Assembly: GCF_026968045.1 (NCBI RefSeq)
Contig: NZ_JAPVBQ010000003.1
Span: 466,060-530,059 of the forward strand
DNA: 64,000 bases
Direction of reading: 5' to 3'
Source: Modestobacter sp. VKM Ac-2977
Lineage (GTDB): Bacteria; Actinomycetota; Actinomycetes; Mycobacteriales; Geodermatophilaceae
The position numbers were made by a program, and so were the translations under genes. Shown piece after piece: positions 25,566 through 33,727 of the stretch (within the stretch, counting starts at the first letter, position 1; every line of letters starts with the position of its first letter). The notes under the pieces were generated by a model. It did no database searches and was not told the origin of the DNA. It saw only the letters and a list, made by a program, of their open reading frames with translations.

Positions 25566-25967
25566 GTGCGCACCATCTTCGTGAACCTGCCGGTCACCGA
25601 CCTGGAGCGGGCCACGGCCTTCTACGCCGCGCTGGGCTTCCGCAACGACGCCCGGTTCACCGATGACACGGGCGCCGCGATGGTGATCGAGGAGAACATC
25701 CTGGTGATGCTGCTGACCCGGGAGAAGTTCGCCGGGTTCGTGTCGGGCGAGGTCGGCGACCCGACGCGGGCCACCTCGGTGCTCCACGCGATCTCCGCGG
25801 CCGACCGGGCGGAGTGCGACGACCTGCTCTCCCGGGCGCTGGCCGCCGGCGGCAAGCCCTTCATGCCCGCCCAGGACCACGGCTTCATGTACGGCACCAG
25901 CTTCACCGACCCGGACGGCAACGTCTGGGAGGCGGCCTGGATGGACCCCGCCGCCCTCCAGGCCTGA
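25566..25967 (+). CDS. VOC-family (glyoxalase/bleomycin-resistance fold) protein
   Basis: 133 residues forming one VOC module pair. It starts RTIFVNLPVTDLERATAFYAALGF and ends YGTSFTDPDGNVWEAAWMDP, as in the PhnB-like/lactoylglutathione-lyase-related group. The terminal Glu in NVWEAAW is at the usual metal-ligand place. The substrate is unknown. GTG 25566 is fixed by GAGGAG six bases upstream. The end of the gene, including its stop codon, lies inside a 20-base tandem duplication. Confidence 0.85.
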   Translation: MRTIFVNLPVTDLERATAFYAALGFRNDARFTDDTGAAMVIEENILVMLLTREKFAGFVSGEVGDPTRATSVLHAISAADRAECDDLLSRALAAGGKPFMPAQDHGFMYGTSFTDPDGNVWEAAWMDPAALQA

Positions 25968-25990
25968 CCCGCGCCCTCCAGGCCTGACCT
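25951..25990. repeat. 20-base tandem duplication across the VOC stop codon
   Basis: The units at 25951-25970 and 25971-25990 match at 18 of 20 bases (core GCCCTCCAGGCCTGACC). The first unit holds the real stop; the second repeats it out of use. It looks like a fairly recent slippage event. Confidence 0.8.
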
Positions 25991-25997
25991 GCGGACG

Positions 25998-26057
25998 TCG
26001 AGTGGCGAGCTGTGCTCCTCTGCCCCGGGGGCGAGGGGTGCACAGGTCGCCACTCGA
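25998..26057. terminator. Large stem-loop of the GTCGAGTG repeat type
   Basis: 18-base arms with one mismatch: TCGAGTGGCGAGCTGTGC at 25998-26015 and its complement at 26040-26057, with a 24-base loop. It follows the VOC gene and shares the GTCGAGTG core with the element at 3052-3113. Probably terminates the VOC transcript. Confidence 0.7.
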
Positions 26058-26114
26058 TGGGACGTCGACGAAAAGGTAGGGGGCACGGGCCGGTTCACCC
26101 GCTACATTGCCGGT

Positions 26115-27071
26115 GTGCCCGCCGCCCGCCCCACCGTCGGCTCGCTGCTGACCCTCGCCGCGGCCGGGGTCTTCGCTATCAACGGCACGGTCTCCACGCT
26201 GGCGCTGCAGGCGGGGATCCCGCCGACCAACCTGACCGCGCTGCGCTGCACCGGCGCGGCGATCGCCCTGGTCGTGGGCCTGGCGATCGTCTCCCCGCGG
26301 CGGCTGCGGCTGCGCCGGCGGGAGGTCCCGCTGATCGCCGTCCTCGGCGTGGTCGGGATCGCGATGACCCAGTTCCTCTTCTACGTCGCCATCGACGGCC
26401 GGCTGCCGGTCGGCATCGCGCTGGTGTTCGAGATGACCGCGCCGGTGTTCATCGCCCTGTACGTGTGGCTGGTCCGCCGCGAGCAGGTGCGCAGCCGGCT
26501 GTGGCTGGCGCTGGCCCTCTCCCTCGGCGGCCTCGTGCTGGTCGCCGAGGTGTGGGAGGGCGGCGGCTCGCTGGACCCGGTCGGCGTGGCGGTCGCGCTC
26601 ACCGCCGCGCTCTGCCTGGCCACCTACTACCTGGTCGGCGAGCGCAGCACCGCCGACCGCGACCCGGTGGCGCTGACTGCCTGGAGCTTCGTGGCGGCCG
26701 CGGTGTTCTGGGCGATCGCCGCGCCGTGGTGGCGGTTCGACGCCGGCGTCCTCGGCGAGCGGGTCCCGGTCTCCCTCGGCGACGTGCTGCTGCCGGCCTG
26801 GGTGCTGGTCGGCTGGATCGCCGTGCTGGGGGCCGCCGTCCCGTTCTGGCTCTCGCTGGCCGCGCTGCGCCACCTGCCGCCGACCACCGCCGGCATCCTG
26901 GCCACGGCCGAGCCGGTGCTGGCCTCCATCGTGGCCTGGCTGTGGGTGGAGCAGGTGCTCACGCCCTGGCAGATCGCCGGTGGCGCCGTCGTCCTGGCCG
27001 GGATCGTGCTGGCCCAGACGGCCAGGACGGCGGCCGCGCCCGCCCCGGTGCCGGAGACCGTGCCCAGCTGA
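26115..27071 (+). CDS. EamA-family (DMT) transporter
   Basis: 318-residue drug/metabolite transporter-type permease with ten hydrophobic helices in two EamA halves. The second half carries AALRHLPPTTAGILATAEPVLASIVAWL, the characteristic end of the family. It probably exports an amino acid or other small metabolite; substrate unknown. The GTG at 26115 sits 6 bases after a TACATT -10 box (26103-26108), so the mRNA is probably leaderless, and no ribosome-binding site is present. The gene runs tail-to-tail with the DUF1348 gene, 4 bases apart. Confidence 0.88.
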   Translation: MPAARPTVGSLLTLAAAGVFAINGTVSTLALQAGIPPTNLTALRCTGAAIALVVGLAIVSPRRLRLRRREVPLIAVLGVVGIAMTQFLFYVAIDGRLPVGIALVFEMTAPVFIALYVWLVRREQVRSRLWLALALSLGGLVLVAEVWEGGGSLDPVGVAVALTAALCLATYYLVGERSTADRDPVALTAWSFVAAAVFWAIAAPWWRFDAGVLGERVPVSLGDVLLPAWVLVGWIAVLGAAVPFWLSLAALRHLPPTTAGILATAEPVLASIVAWLWVEQVLTPWQIAGGAVVLAGIVLAQTARTAAAPAPVPETVPS

Positions 27072-27075
27072 GGCG

Positions 27076-27528
27076 TCAGTGCAGCGGGATCTCCGGCTCG
27101 TCGGGGGTACGGGGGCCGGTCAGCCGCCGATCGGCCTCGGTGATCGGGACGTCGTTGATGCTGGCCTCCCGCCGCCGCATCAGCCCGTGCGCGTCGAACT
27201 CCCAGTTCTCGTTGCCGTAGCTGCGCCACCACTGCCCGTCGGCGTCGTGCCACTCGTACTGGAACCGGACGGCGATCCGGTCGTCGGTGAACGCCCACAG
27301 CGACTTGCGCAGCACGTAGTCCTGCTCGCGGGCCCACTTGGCGGTGAGGAAGGCGACGATCTCGGCCCGGCCGGTGACGAAGGTGTCCCGGTTCCGCCAC
27401 ACCGAGTCCTCGGTGTAGGCCAGCGAGACCCGCTCGGGGTCCCGGCTGTTCCAGGCGTCCTCGGCCGCCTGCACCTTCGCGGCGGCGGTCTCGGCGGTGA
27501 ACGGGGGCAGCGGCGGGCGATCGGTCAC
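27076..27528 (-). CDS. DUF1348 / NTF2-like family protein
   Basis: 150-residue protein of the DUF1348 branch of the NTF2-like fold. Diagnostic stretches: [74 protein letters not shown] and [11 protein letters not shown]. These cone-shaped proteins bind small hydrophobic molecules; no reaction is known. GTG 27528 has GAGGA seven bases upstream. It may form an operon with the DUF2237 gene upstream (26-base gap). Confidence 0.9.
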   Translation of the reverse strand: MTDRPPLPPFTAETAAAKVQAAEDAWNSRDPERVSLAYTEDSVWRNRDTFVTGRAEIVAFLTAKWAREQDYVLRKSLWAFTDDRIAVRFQYEWHDADGQWWRSYGNENWEFDAHGLMRRREASINDVPITEADRRLTGPRTPDEPEIPLH

Positions 27529-27554
27529 CCGCCCATCCTCGCCCGGTCGGCAGC

Positions 27555-27953
27555 TCAGAGCGAGGAGAGGTCGTCCGGGACGTCGACGGCCTGGGACCGC
27601 AGCGCCTCCAGCGGCACCACCTCCAGGGCGCGGGCGTTGGTCGCGGCCAGCACCACCCCGGCCGGGGTGCCCGCCTGGAGCGCCTGGAGCCAGCGGACGG
27701 CGACCATGCACCAGCGGTCGCCGGGGCGCAGCCCGGGGAAGTCGTACTCCGGGCGCGGGGTGACCAGGTCGTTGCCCAGCTCGCGCTGCATCTCCAGGAA
27801 CTCGGCGGAGACCACGGCGCAGACCGTGTGGCTGCCCAGGTCGGCCGGCCCGGTGCGGCAGGAGCCGTCCCGGGTGAAGCCGGTCATCGGGTCGGTGCCG
27901 CATGGCTCCAACGGACCGCCCAGCACGTTGCGTTCCTCGCCGGGGGCGCTCAT
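27555..27953 (-). CDS. DUF2237 family protein
   Basis: 132-residue conserved protein: [38 protein letters not shown] and [15 protein letters not shown] are family signatures. Four cysteines in the first two thirds could bind metal or form disulfides. The function is unknown. The ATG at 27953 gives the conserved N-terminus; no strong ribosome-binding site is visible. It precedes the DUF1348 gene in the same direction. Confidence 0.88.
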   Translation of the reverse strand: MSAPGEERNVLGGPLEPCGTDPMTGFTRDGSCRTGPADLGSHTVCAVVSAEFLEMQRELGNDLVTPRPEYDFPGLRPGDRWCMVAVRWLQALQAGTPAGVVLAATNARALEVVPLEALRSQAVDVPDDLSSL

Positions 27954-28044
27954 GGGCCGATCATCGCGCCCCCGGAGCCGGTGTGCCGGGTGGATCGCGT
28001 GCTCCTGAGTCGCGCCCGACCGGCTGCACCGGGAGGCTGGGGGC

Positions 28045-28968
28045 GTGCGAGTACTGGTCACCGGGGCGTCGGGGTTCGTCGGCAGCAGGCTGGCGCCTGC
28101 CCTGGAGGAGGCCGGGCACGAGGTCCGGGCGATGACCCGGCATCCGGACACCTACTCCGGTGCCGGCACGCCGGTGCCGGGTGACGTCGGCGACGAGGCG
28201 TCGCTGCGCGCCGCGCTGGCCGACTGCGAGGCCGCCTACTACCTGGTCCACTCGCTGGACTCCGCGGACTTCCAGGAGAAGGACGCCGCTGCGGCCCGCG
28301 CCTTCGCCCGGGCCGCGGCCGACGCCGGGGTCCGCCGCATCGTCTACCTCGGCGGGCTCGGCAGTGACTCCGACGACCTCTCCGCCCACCTGCGCAGCCG
28401 CCGCCAGGTGGAGCGGTTGCTGGGCGAGACGGGCGTGCCGGTCACCGCGCTGCGGGCCGGGATCGTGGTGGGGCACGGCGGGGTCTCCTGGGAGATGACC
28501 CGCCAGTTGGTCGCCCACCTGCCGGCGATGGTCACCCCGCGCTGGGTGCACACCCGCACCCAGCCGATCGCGATCGCCGACGTCGTCCGGTACCTGGTCG
28601 GGGTGCTGGAGGCACCGGAGGCCGAGGGGCGGGCGTTCGACGTCGGCGGCCCCGAGGTGCTCGAGTACCTGGAGATGCTCACCCGGGTCGCGGAGATCCA
28701 GGGCCGCCGGCTGCTGATCGTCCCGGTGCCGCTGCTGAGCCCGAAGCTCTCCTCCTACTGGCTGTCGCTGGTCACCGACGTCGACGTGCAGACCGGCCGG
28801 TCGCTGATCGACTCGATGACCAACGAGGTGGTGGTGAAGGACGACTCGATCCGCCGGGTCGTCCCCTTCCAGCCGATGAGCTACGACGAGGCGGTGCTCA
28901 CCGCGCTGGGTGAACGGGCGCGCGCTCGCCGGGAAGCCCGGGCGGCGACCACGGGACTGGTGGGATGA
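28045..28968 (+). CDS. NAD(P)H-binding atypical SDR (epimerase-like)
   Basis: 307-residue Rossmann protein with the N-terminal motif VTGASGFVGSRLAPAL typical of extended/atypical SDR proteins, and LVHSLDSADFQEKDAAAARAF as in the NmrA/YwnB-like group that often carries a C-terminal membrane or lipid-binding part. There is no canonical YxxxK catalytic pair at the expected place, so it may bind nucleotide without dehydrogenase chemistry. GTG start with GGGAGG upstream. It overlaps the CPBP protease gene by 4 bases (ATGA). Confidence 0.85.
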   Translation: MRVLVTGASGFVGSRLAPALEEAGHEVRAMTRHPDTYSGAGTPVPGDVGDEASLRAALADCEAAYYLVHSLDSADFQEKDAAAARAFARAAADAGVRRIVYLGGLGSDSDDLSAHLRSRRQVERLLGETGVPVTALRAGIVVGHGGVSWEMTRQLVAHLPAMVTPRWVHTRTQPIAIADVVRYLVGVLEAPEAEGRAFDVGGPEVLEYLEMLTRVAEIQGRRLLIVPVPLLSPKLSSYWLSLVTDVDVQTGRSLIDSMTNEVVVKDDSIRRVVPFQPMSYDEAVLTALGERARARREARAATTGLVG

Positions 28969-29759
28969 CCCGCACCACGCGGCGGCCGGGCCAGGCGCTG
29001 CTGTCCGACGCCCGGCTGGCCCGGCTGCTGCGCCGGGCGCCGTCCTGGCTGGTGGACAAGGTGCCGCGCGACCACCACGAGTCCGACGAGGCCTTCCGCC
29101 GCCGCCGCCGGGTGACCGCCGGGGTCTCGCTGGCCGGCGCGGGTCTGCTCGGGGTGTCGCTGTCGCAGAAGCCCAACTCGACGTCGTTCTACGCGCTGAC
29201 ACTGGGCGTGGCCGGCACCTGGGTGGCCGGGGGCCTCGCCTCCGGGCCGCTGCACCTGGGCTGGGTGCAGACCCCGAAGGCCACGTTGCGTCGCCCGCTG
29301 CTCACGCCGGTCGTGGCCGGGGCGGCGGCCTTCGCGGGGTTCTACGGCGCCGCGCTCGTGGCCAAGACCATCCCGCCGCTGGACGCCGCGGTGTCCCGGG
29401 TGCTGCGGTACGCCCAGCAGGGGTCGCCGCCGCTGGTGCTCACCACCACGCTGGCCAACGGCCTCGCCGAGGAGGTCTTCTTCCGCGGGGCGCTGTACGC
29501 GGCGGCCGGCGTCCACCACCCGGTGCTCAAGTCCTCCGCCGTCTACACGCTGGCCACCGTCGCGACCCGCAACCCGGCGCTGGTGCTGGCCTCGGTGCCG
29601 ATGGGCCTGCTGTTCGCGCTGCAGCGGCGGGTCACCGGCGGCATCCAGGCGCCGATGCTCACCCACGCCACCTGGTCGGTGCTGATGCTGCGGTACCTGC
29701 CGCCGCTGTTCGCCGACGAGCCCTCGGTGAACGACCCGCACCCGGCCGAAGAGCTCTGA
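28965..29759 (+). CDS. CPBP-family intramembrane metalloprotease
   Basis: 264-residue membrane protein of the CAAX-prenyl-protease/bacteriocin-processing (Abi) family. The catalytic motif EEVFFRGALY lies near residue 168, and a second His near 227 in LTHATWSVLM completes the metal site. About six hydrophobic segments follow a basic N-terminus. The substrate is unknown; members cleave anchored proteins or act in immunity and secretion. ATG overlaps the stop of the epimerase-like gene, so the two are co-translated. Confidence 0.9.
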   Translation: MTRTTRRPGQALLSDARLARLLRRAPSWLVDKVPRDHHESDEAFRRRRRVTAGVSLAGAGLLGVSLSQKPNSTSFYALTLGVAGTWVAGGLASGPLHLGWVQTPKATLRRPLLTPVVAGAAAFAGFYGAALVAKTIPPLDAAVSRVLRYAQQGSPPLVLTTTLANGLAEEVFFRGALYAAAGVHHPVLKSSAVYTLATVATRNPALVLASVPMGLLFALQRRVTGGIQAPMLTHATWSVLMLRYLPPLFADEPSVNDPHPAEEL

Positions 29760-29792
29760 GCCTGGCCGAGCTGGCAGACCGGAACGGACCGG

Positions 29793-30620
29793 TCAAACAG
29801 GTCGGTCGACGGTCTCGTCGAGGAGCTCGACCGGGTCGCCGAGGGCGATCTCGCCGGGCTGCTCGACCGTGGCGTACATGCCGAGGACCACCGCGCCGTT
29901 GTCCGGCAGGTGCGCCACCGGCGTGCTGAGGTCGGTCGCGAGCTCGCCGCGGTGGCGCACGATCGCCTTCAGCGTGCTGAAGTCGACCACTCCGCTGTCG
30001 GGGTTCTCGTTGGTCACGACGCAGCGCGGAACGGGACCGACCACCTGGACGGTGACCCCGCCGATCCGCACGCGGCGGCCGGCCCAGGTGTCCTCCTCGT
30101 GGACGTCGCAGCCGTCCACCTCCATGAGCATCCGGAACCGGCGGTGGTCCAGCCGCTCCCCGCCGGGGGTGACCCGGCGGAGGTGCTCCAGCGTCGCGGT
30201 GGAGATGAGCGTGACCGGGTGGACGTCGACCGCGTCACCGGGCCGGTCGACCGCGACCAGGTGCACCTCCTGCCCGACGAAGTCGCTGAGCGCGGCCGAC
30301 CACGGTCCCTCGACGAGGTGCCCGTCGACGGCGCGCCCGTAGAAGTCCGTGCGGACCGCCTCGCCGAGCTCGGTCGTCCGGCCCCCCACGGGCGAGCGGT
30401 CGGGGAAGAGCAGCCGGAGCTGGTCGTCGCCGGGGTCGAACTCGGCGGTGAGCTGCACGAGCGGGCCGTGCTGCTTGCCGTTGAACAGCCGCCGCCGGGC
30501 GTCGACCAGGTGGAAGCGCCGGTTCTCCGGCACCCCGTTCCCGGTGACCGTCACGCTGCGTGGGTCGTGCAAGGCGGTGCCCTTGACCGGGGTGGTCGAG
30601 AGTCGGGAGACGAGCGGCAT
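29793..30620 (-). CDS. MOSC-domain protein
   Basis: 275 residues: an N-terminal MOSC beta-barrel (about 1-110, with STTPVKGTALHDPRSVTVTGNGVPENRRF) and a C-terminal MOSC domain with the Cys of GPVPRCVVTNENPDSGVVD, the residue that ligates molybdenum in mARC/YcbX-type enzymes. Such proteins reduce N-hydroxylated compounds with molybdenum cofactor. The usual C-terminal ferredoxin domain of YcbX is absent, so an external electron donor would be needed. ATG with GGAGGG five bases upstream. Confidence 0.87.
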   Translation of the reverse strand: MPLVSRLSTTPVKGTALHDPRSVTVTGNGVPENRRFHLVDARRRLFNGKQHGPLVQLTAEFDPGDDQLRLLFPDRSPVGGRTTELGEAVRTDFYGRAVDGHLVEGPWSAALSDFVGQEVHLVAVDRPGDAVDVHPVTLISTATLEHLRRVTPGGERLDHRRFRMLMEVDGCDVHEEDTWAGRRVRIGGVTVQVVGPVPRCVVTNENPDSGVVDFSTLKAIVRHRGELATDLSTPVAHLPDNGAVVLGMYATVEQPGEIALGDPVELLDETVDRPV

Positions 30621-31002
30621 GGCCCTCCGTCCGGAGCGGTGCTGGTGCCGGTGCTGTGGACCGTAGCTGGGGTCGGGTGGTCCCGCTGCCGGCTCAGTGC
30701 CGATGGGCCGCGCCACCGAACGGGGAGCACCCAAGACCGGGCGGGTTCTGCACACGAGACGGGCCGTGATCGCCGGGCTGGCCGTGTCGGTCTTCCTGAC
30801 GGTCATGAGAACCCGGCAGGCGCCGCCCGCGAGCCGCCTCATGAGCTCCGTGCTCACCGTGGGTGCGCTCCCGCTCCCGCTCTCGTTGAGCGGAACGGTC
30901 CGTCACGCGATGGCGGTGTTGCCTCGGTCACGTAGGGGTGCATCGGCGTGCTCGTTACCCGACAGTAGGGCGCACCGGAACCCGACCCAGGAGGCACCGA
31001 CG
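30621..31002. other. Intergenic region between divergent MOSC and acyl-CoA dehydrogenase genes
   Basis: No gene is supported in these 382 bases. The open frame that continues upstream of the dehydrogenase has no ribosome-binding site and no family match. The stretch is less GC-rich than its surroundings near 30880-30970. It probably holds both promoters (a TAGGGC box near 30966 is a weak -10 candidate), but I cannot pin either one down. Confidence 0.5.
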
Positions 31003-32271
31003 ATGACGTCGACCGCCAGCCGCCCCGCCGAGACCGACGACACCTGGCTGCCCGAGCCACCCGTCCTGCGCTCCCCGTGGCACACGCCCGAGCGGGCTGC
31101 CCTGATGGAGCAGTCCCGCCGGTTCGCCATGGACGAGGTGCTGCCGGTCGCGAACGAGCTCGATCCGCAGAAGGGCGAGATCCCGCAGCGCCTCCTCGAG
31201 CGGCTCGGTGAGCTGGGGTACTTCGGCGTCACCGTCCCCGCGGCCGACGGCGGGCTGGGCCTCGGCGTCTTCGAGTACTGCATGGTCAGCGAGGAGCTGG
31301 CGCGGGCGTGGATGAGCGTGGCCAGCATCCTGGCCCGCTCCCAGGGCATGGGGACGGCGGTCGCCGACCCCGACCGCCGCAGTGAACTGCTGCGGCGCAG
31401 CGCCGGTGGGTCCTGGATCGGCGCGGTGGCGCTGTCCGAGCCCGAGGCCGGGTCGGACCTGGCGAACGTGCAGACCCGCGCGGTGCGCGACGGCGACGAG
31501 TGGGTGGTCACCGGGCGCAAGCGCTGGTGCGGCAACGCCAAGGCCGCCGACTTCATCCAGGTGCTCGTCCGGGTGGCCGACCCGCAGCCCGGGGAGTCCC
31601 GCTCCCGCGGCCTGCGGAACCTGCTGCTGGTCAAGGAGCGCGGCTCGTTCCCGCCGGGGCTGTCCGGCTACGCCATCGACAAGGTCGGCTACCACGGCTT
31701 CCTGACCTGGGACCTCACCTTCGACGGGGTCCGCATCCCGGCCGCAGACCTGATCGTCGGCCCGGGCGAGGGCGGTGGCTCCGACAGCAGCGGCGACTCC
31801 GGCGCCGGCTTCCGCGAGGCGCAGGCCTTCCTGAACACCGCCCGGGTGCACACTGCCGCCCGCGCCGTCGGCCTGGCCCGGGCCGCGGTCGAGGACTGCG
31901 TGCTCTACCTGCAGGAGCGCGCCCAGTTCGGCCACCCGATCGGTGACTTCCAGGCGCTGCGCTTCACGCTGGCCGACATGGCCGCCCAGGTGGAACAGGC
32001 GCGGGCGTTCTACCGCCAGGTGGCGCACCTGCTCGACGAGGGCGTGCCGTGCGAGAAGGAGGCGGCGATGGTGAAGCTGCAGGCCACCGAGATGGCGGTG
32101 CGGGTCACCAACCAGGCCATGCAGCTGCACGGCGGCAACGGCTACACCACCGAGCGGCAGGTGGAGCGGCACTGGCGGGACGCCCGGCTGACCACGATCT
32201 TCGAGGGCACCAGCGAGATCCAGAAGCGGATCATCAGCAACACCATGCTGCCGCGCAGCCCGCTGGGCTGA
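31003..32271 (+). CDS. Acyl-CoA dehydrogenase family protein
   Basis: 422-residue FAD acyl-CoA dehydrogenase. Beta-domain motifs VALSEPEAGSDLANV and VTGRKRWCGNAKAADF; C-terminal signatures MQLHGGNGYTTERQVERHWRDARLTTIFEGTSEIQKRII. A Gly/Ser/Asp-rich insertion GEGGGSDSSGDSGAGF (about 262-277) sits in a loop before the C-terminal helical domain and is unusual. AGGAGG lies 8 bases before the ATG. It is only distantly like the enzyme at 1872. Substrate unknown. Confidence 0.9.
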   Translation: MTSTASRPAETDDTWLPEPPVLRSPWHTPERAALMEQSRRFAMDEVLPVANELDPQKGEIPQRLLERLGELGYFGVTVPAADGGLGLGVFEYCMVSEELARAWMSVASILARSQGMGTAVADPDRRSELLRRSAGGSWIGAVALSEPEAGSDLANVQTRAVRDGDEWVVTGRKRWCGNAKAADFIQVLVRVADPQPGESRSRGLRNLLLVKERGSFPPGLSGYAIDKVGYHGFLTWDLTFDGVRIPAADLIVGPGEGGGSDSSGDSGAGFREAQAFLNTARVHTAARAVGLARAAVEDCVLYLQERAQFGHPIGDFQALRFTLADMAAQVEQARAFYRQVAHLLDEGVPCEKEAAMVKLQATEMAVRVTNQAMQLHGGNGYTTERQVERHWRDARLTTIFEGTSEIQKRIISNTMLPRSPLG

Positions 32272-32431
32272 CCGGCTGCGGCCGCGCGTGTCGGCGGCGG
32301 CGCGGTCGGGCAGGAAGGGGCCGGGGCCGGCGGCGTCGCAGACGCGTCCGCCCGGTGCCCCGACCCGCCCACCTCCTCAGCCACGGGGAGGTCCCGCACC
32401 GAACCCGCCTCGTCCCGGTGAAGGAGCTTCC

Positions 32432-33727
32432 GTGCCCGCGCAGCCCGACCACGACGTCCCGACACCCCCACCGACCGACCCGCCGGCCGGTGGGCAGGCG
32501 GGGACGGCGACCGATGCGGGCGTGCCCGCCGGGGTCCGGACCGCCGGCATGTGGTGTGTCTGGACCCTGGCCATCGGCGCCGTCGTCTACTACGCGGTGC
32601 AGTTGTCCGTCCTGCTCGGCACCGTGCTGCTCACCTTCCTGGCCGGTCTGCTGCTGACCGCGCTCATGCGGCCGGTCGTCTCCTGGCTGGACCGGAGCCG
32701 GCTGCCCCGGCTCGCGGCCACCTGGCTGGTGATGCTGGTCTTCCTCGCCCTGGTGGCCGGGGTCGTCTACTTCCTGCAGCGGCAGGTCGCCGGGGAGTGG
32801 GCCAGCCTGCGTCCCACCCTGGCCAGTGGGCTGGAGGAGGTGCGCAGCAGCCTGGCCGACACGTTCGGCCTGTCCTCGGAGCGGATCGACTCGGTCATCG
32901 ACGGGCTGATCAGCCAGTTGACCTCCGGCGGGACCGGGGGCGACGCATCCGGGCCGGGGATGGTGGTGACCGGCGCCACGACCGCGGCCTCCGTCGCGGC
33001 CGCCCTCGTCCTCGCCCTGTTCACCGCCTTCTGGCTGTCCTACGACGGAGCCCGGATCTGGCGGTCGTGCCTCCGGATCGTGCCGGCCGACCGCCGTGCG
33101 GCCGCCGACGCCGCCGGGAACGGCGCCTGGAAGACCCTGGGTGGCTACCTGCGGGGCACCACGATCGTGGCGCTGATGGACGCCGCCGGGATCGGCCTGG
33201 CGCTGGTGCTCATCGGCGTCCCGCTGCCCTTCGCCCTGGCCCTGCTCACCTTCCTCGGCGCCTACATCCCGATCGTCGGTGCCTTCGTGGCCGGGCTGGC
33301 CGCGGTGGTGGTGGCCTTCGCCTCGGGTGGGCTCACCGACGCGCTGTGGGTGCTCGCTGCGGTGGTCGTGGTCCAGCAGGTCGAGGGCAACCTCCTGCAG
33401 CCGCTGATCATGCGGCGGACGGTGTTCCTCCACCCCCTGGGGATCGTCTACGCGCTCACCGTCGGCGGACTGCTGTGGGGGATCGCCGGTGCGATCGTCG
33501 CCGTCCCGCTGACCGCCGTCCTCTACGCGGTCGCCGTGGCCCTGGCCGGTCGGCACGGCGAGGAGGACGCCGACCCGCGGCCCCGCGGGCTCCGGCTCCG
33601 GTTCGGGCCCGGCGGCGCGTCCCGGCGGGAGGTGTCGGCTGCCGAGGACCGGCCGGTGGGGGACGGCGCAGGCAGCGGAGTAGCTAGCCGCCGGGACGGG
33701 GCGGCGGAGGTGTCCGGAAGCTCCTGA
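32432..33727 (+). CDS. AI-2E family transporter
   Basis: 431-residue polytopic membrane protein of the AI-2E (PerM/TqsA) family with about eight helices. The family core YIPIVGAFVAGLAAVVVAF and VVVQQVEGNLLQPLIMRRTVFLHPLGIVYAL is well preserved. Members export small molecules or act as Na+/H+ antiporters; the substrate is unknown. A proline-rich N-tail and an Arg-rich C-tail are probably cytoplasmic. GTG 32432 with AAGGAG five bases upstream. Its last 44 bases overlap the 3' end of the convergent hybrid kinase gene. Confidence 0.88.
   Translation: MPAQPDHDVPTPPPTDPPAGGQAGTATDAGVPAGVRTAGMWCVWTLAIGAVVYYAVQLSVLLGTVLLTFLAGLLLTALMRPVVSWLDRSRLPRLAATWLVMLVFLALVAGVVYFLQRQVAGEWASLRPTLASGLEEVRSSLADTFGLSSERIDSVIDGLISQLTSGGTGGDASGPGMVVTGATTAASVAAALVLALFTAFWLSYDGARIWRSCLRIVPADRRAAADAAGNGAWKTLGGYLRGTTIVALMDAAGIGLALVLIGVPLPFALALLTFLGAYIPIVGAFVAGLAAVVVAFASGGLTDALWVLAAVVVVQQVEGNLLQPLIMRRTVFLHPLGIVYALTVGGLLWGIAGAIVAVPLTAVLYAVAVALAGRHGEEDADPRPRGLRLRFGPGGASRREVSAAEDRPVGDGAGSGVASRRDGAAEVSGSS

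Noticed and set aside
30697-31002. N-terminal extension of the acyl-CoA dehydrogenase with a hydrophobic stretch
   Set aside because: AGGAGG lies before the ATG at 31003, the family starts there, and the extension has no ribosome site.
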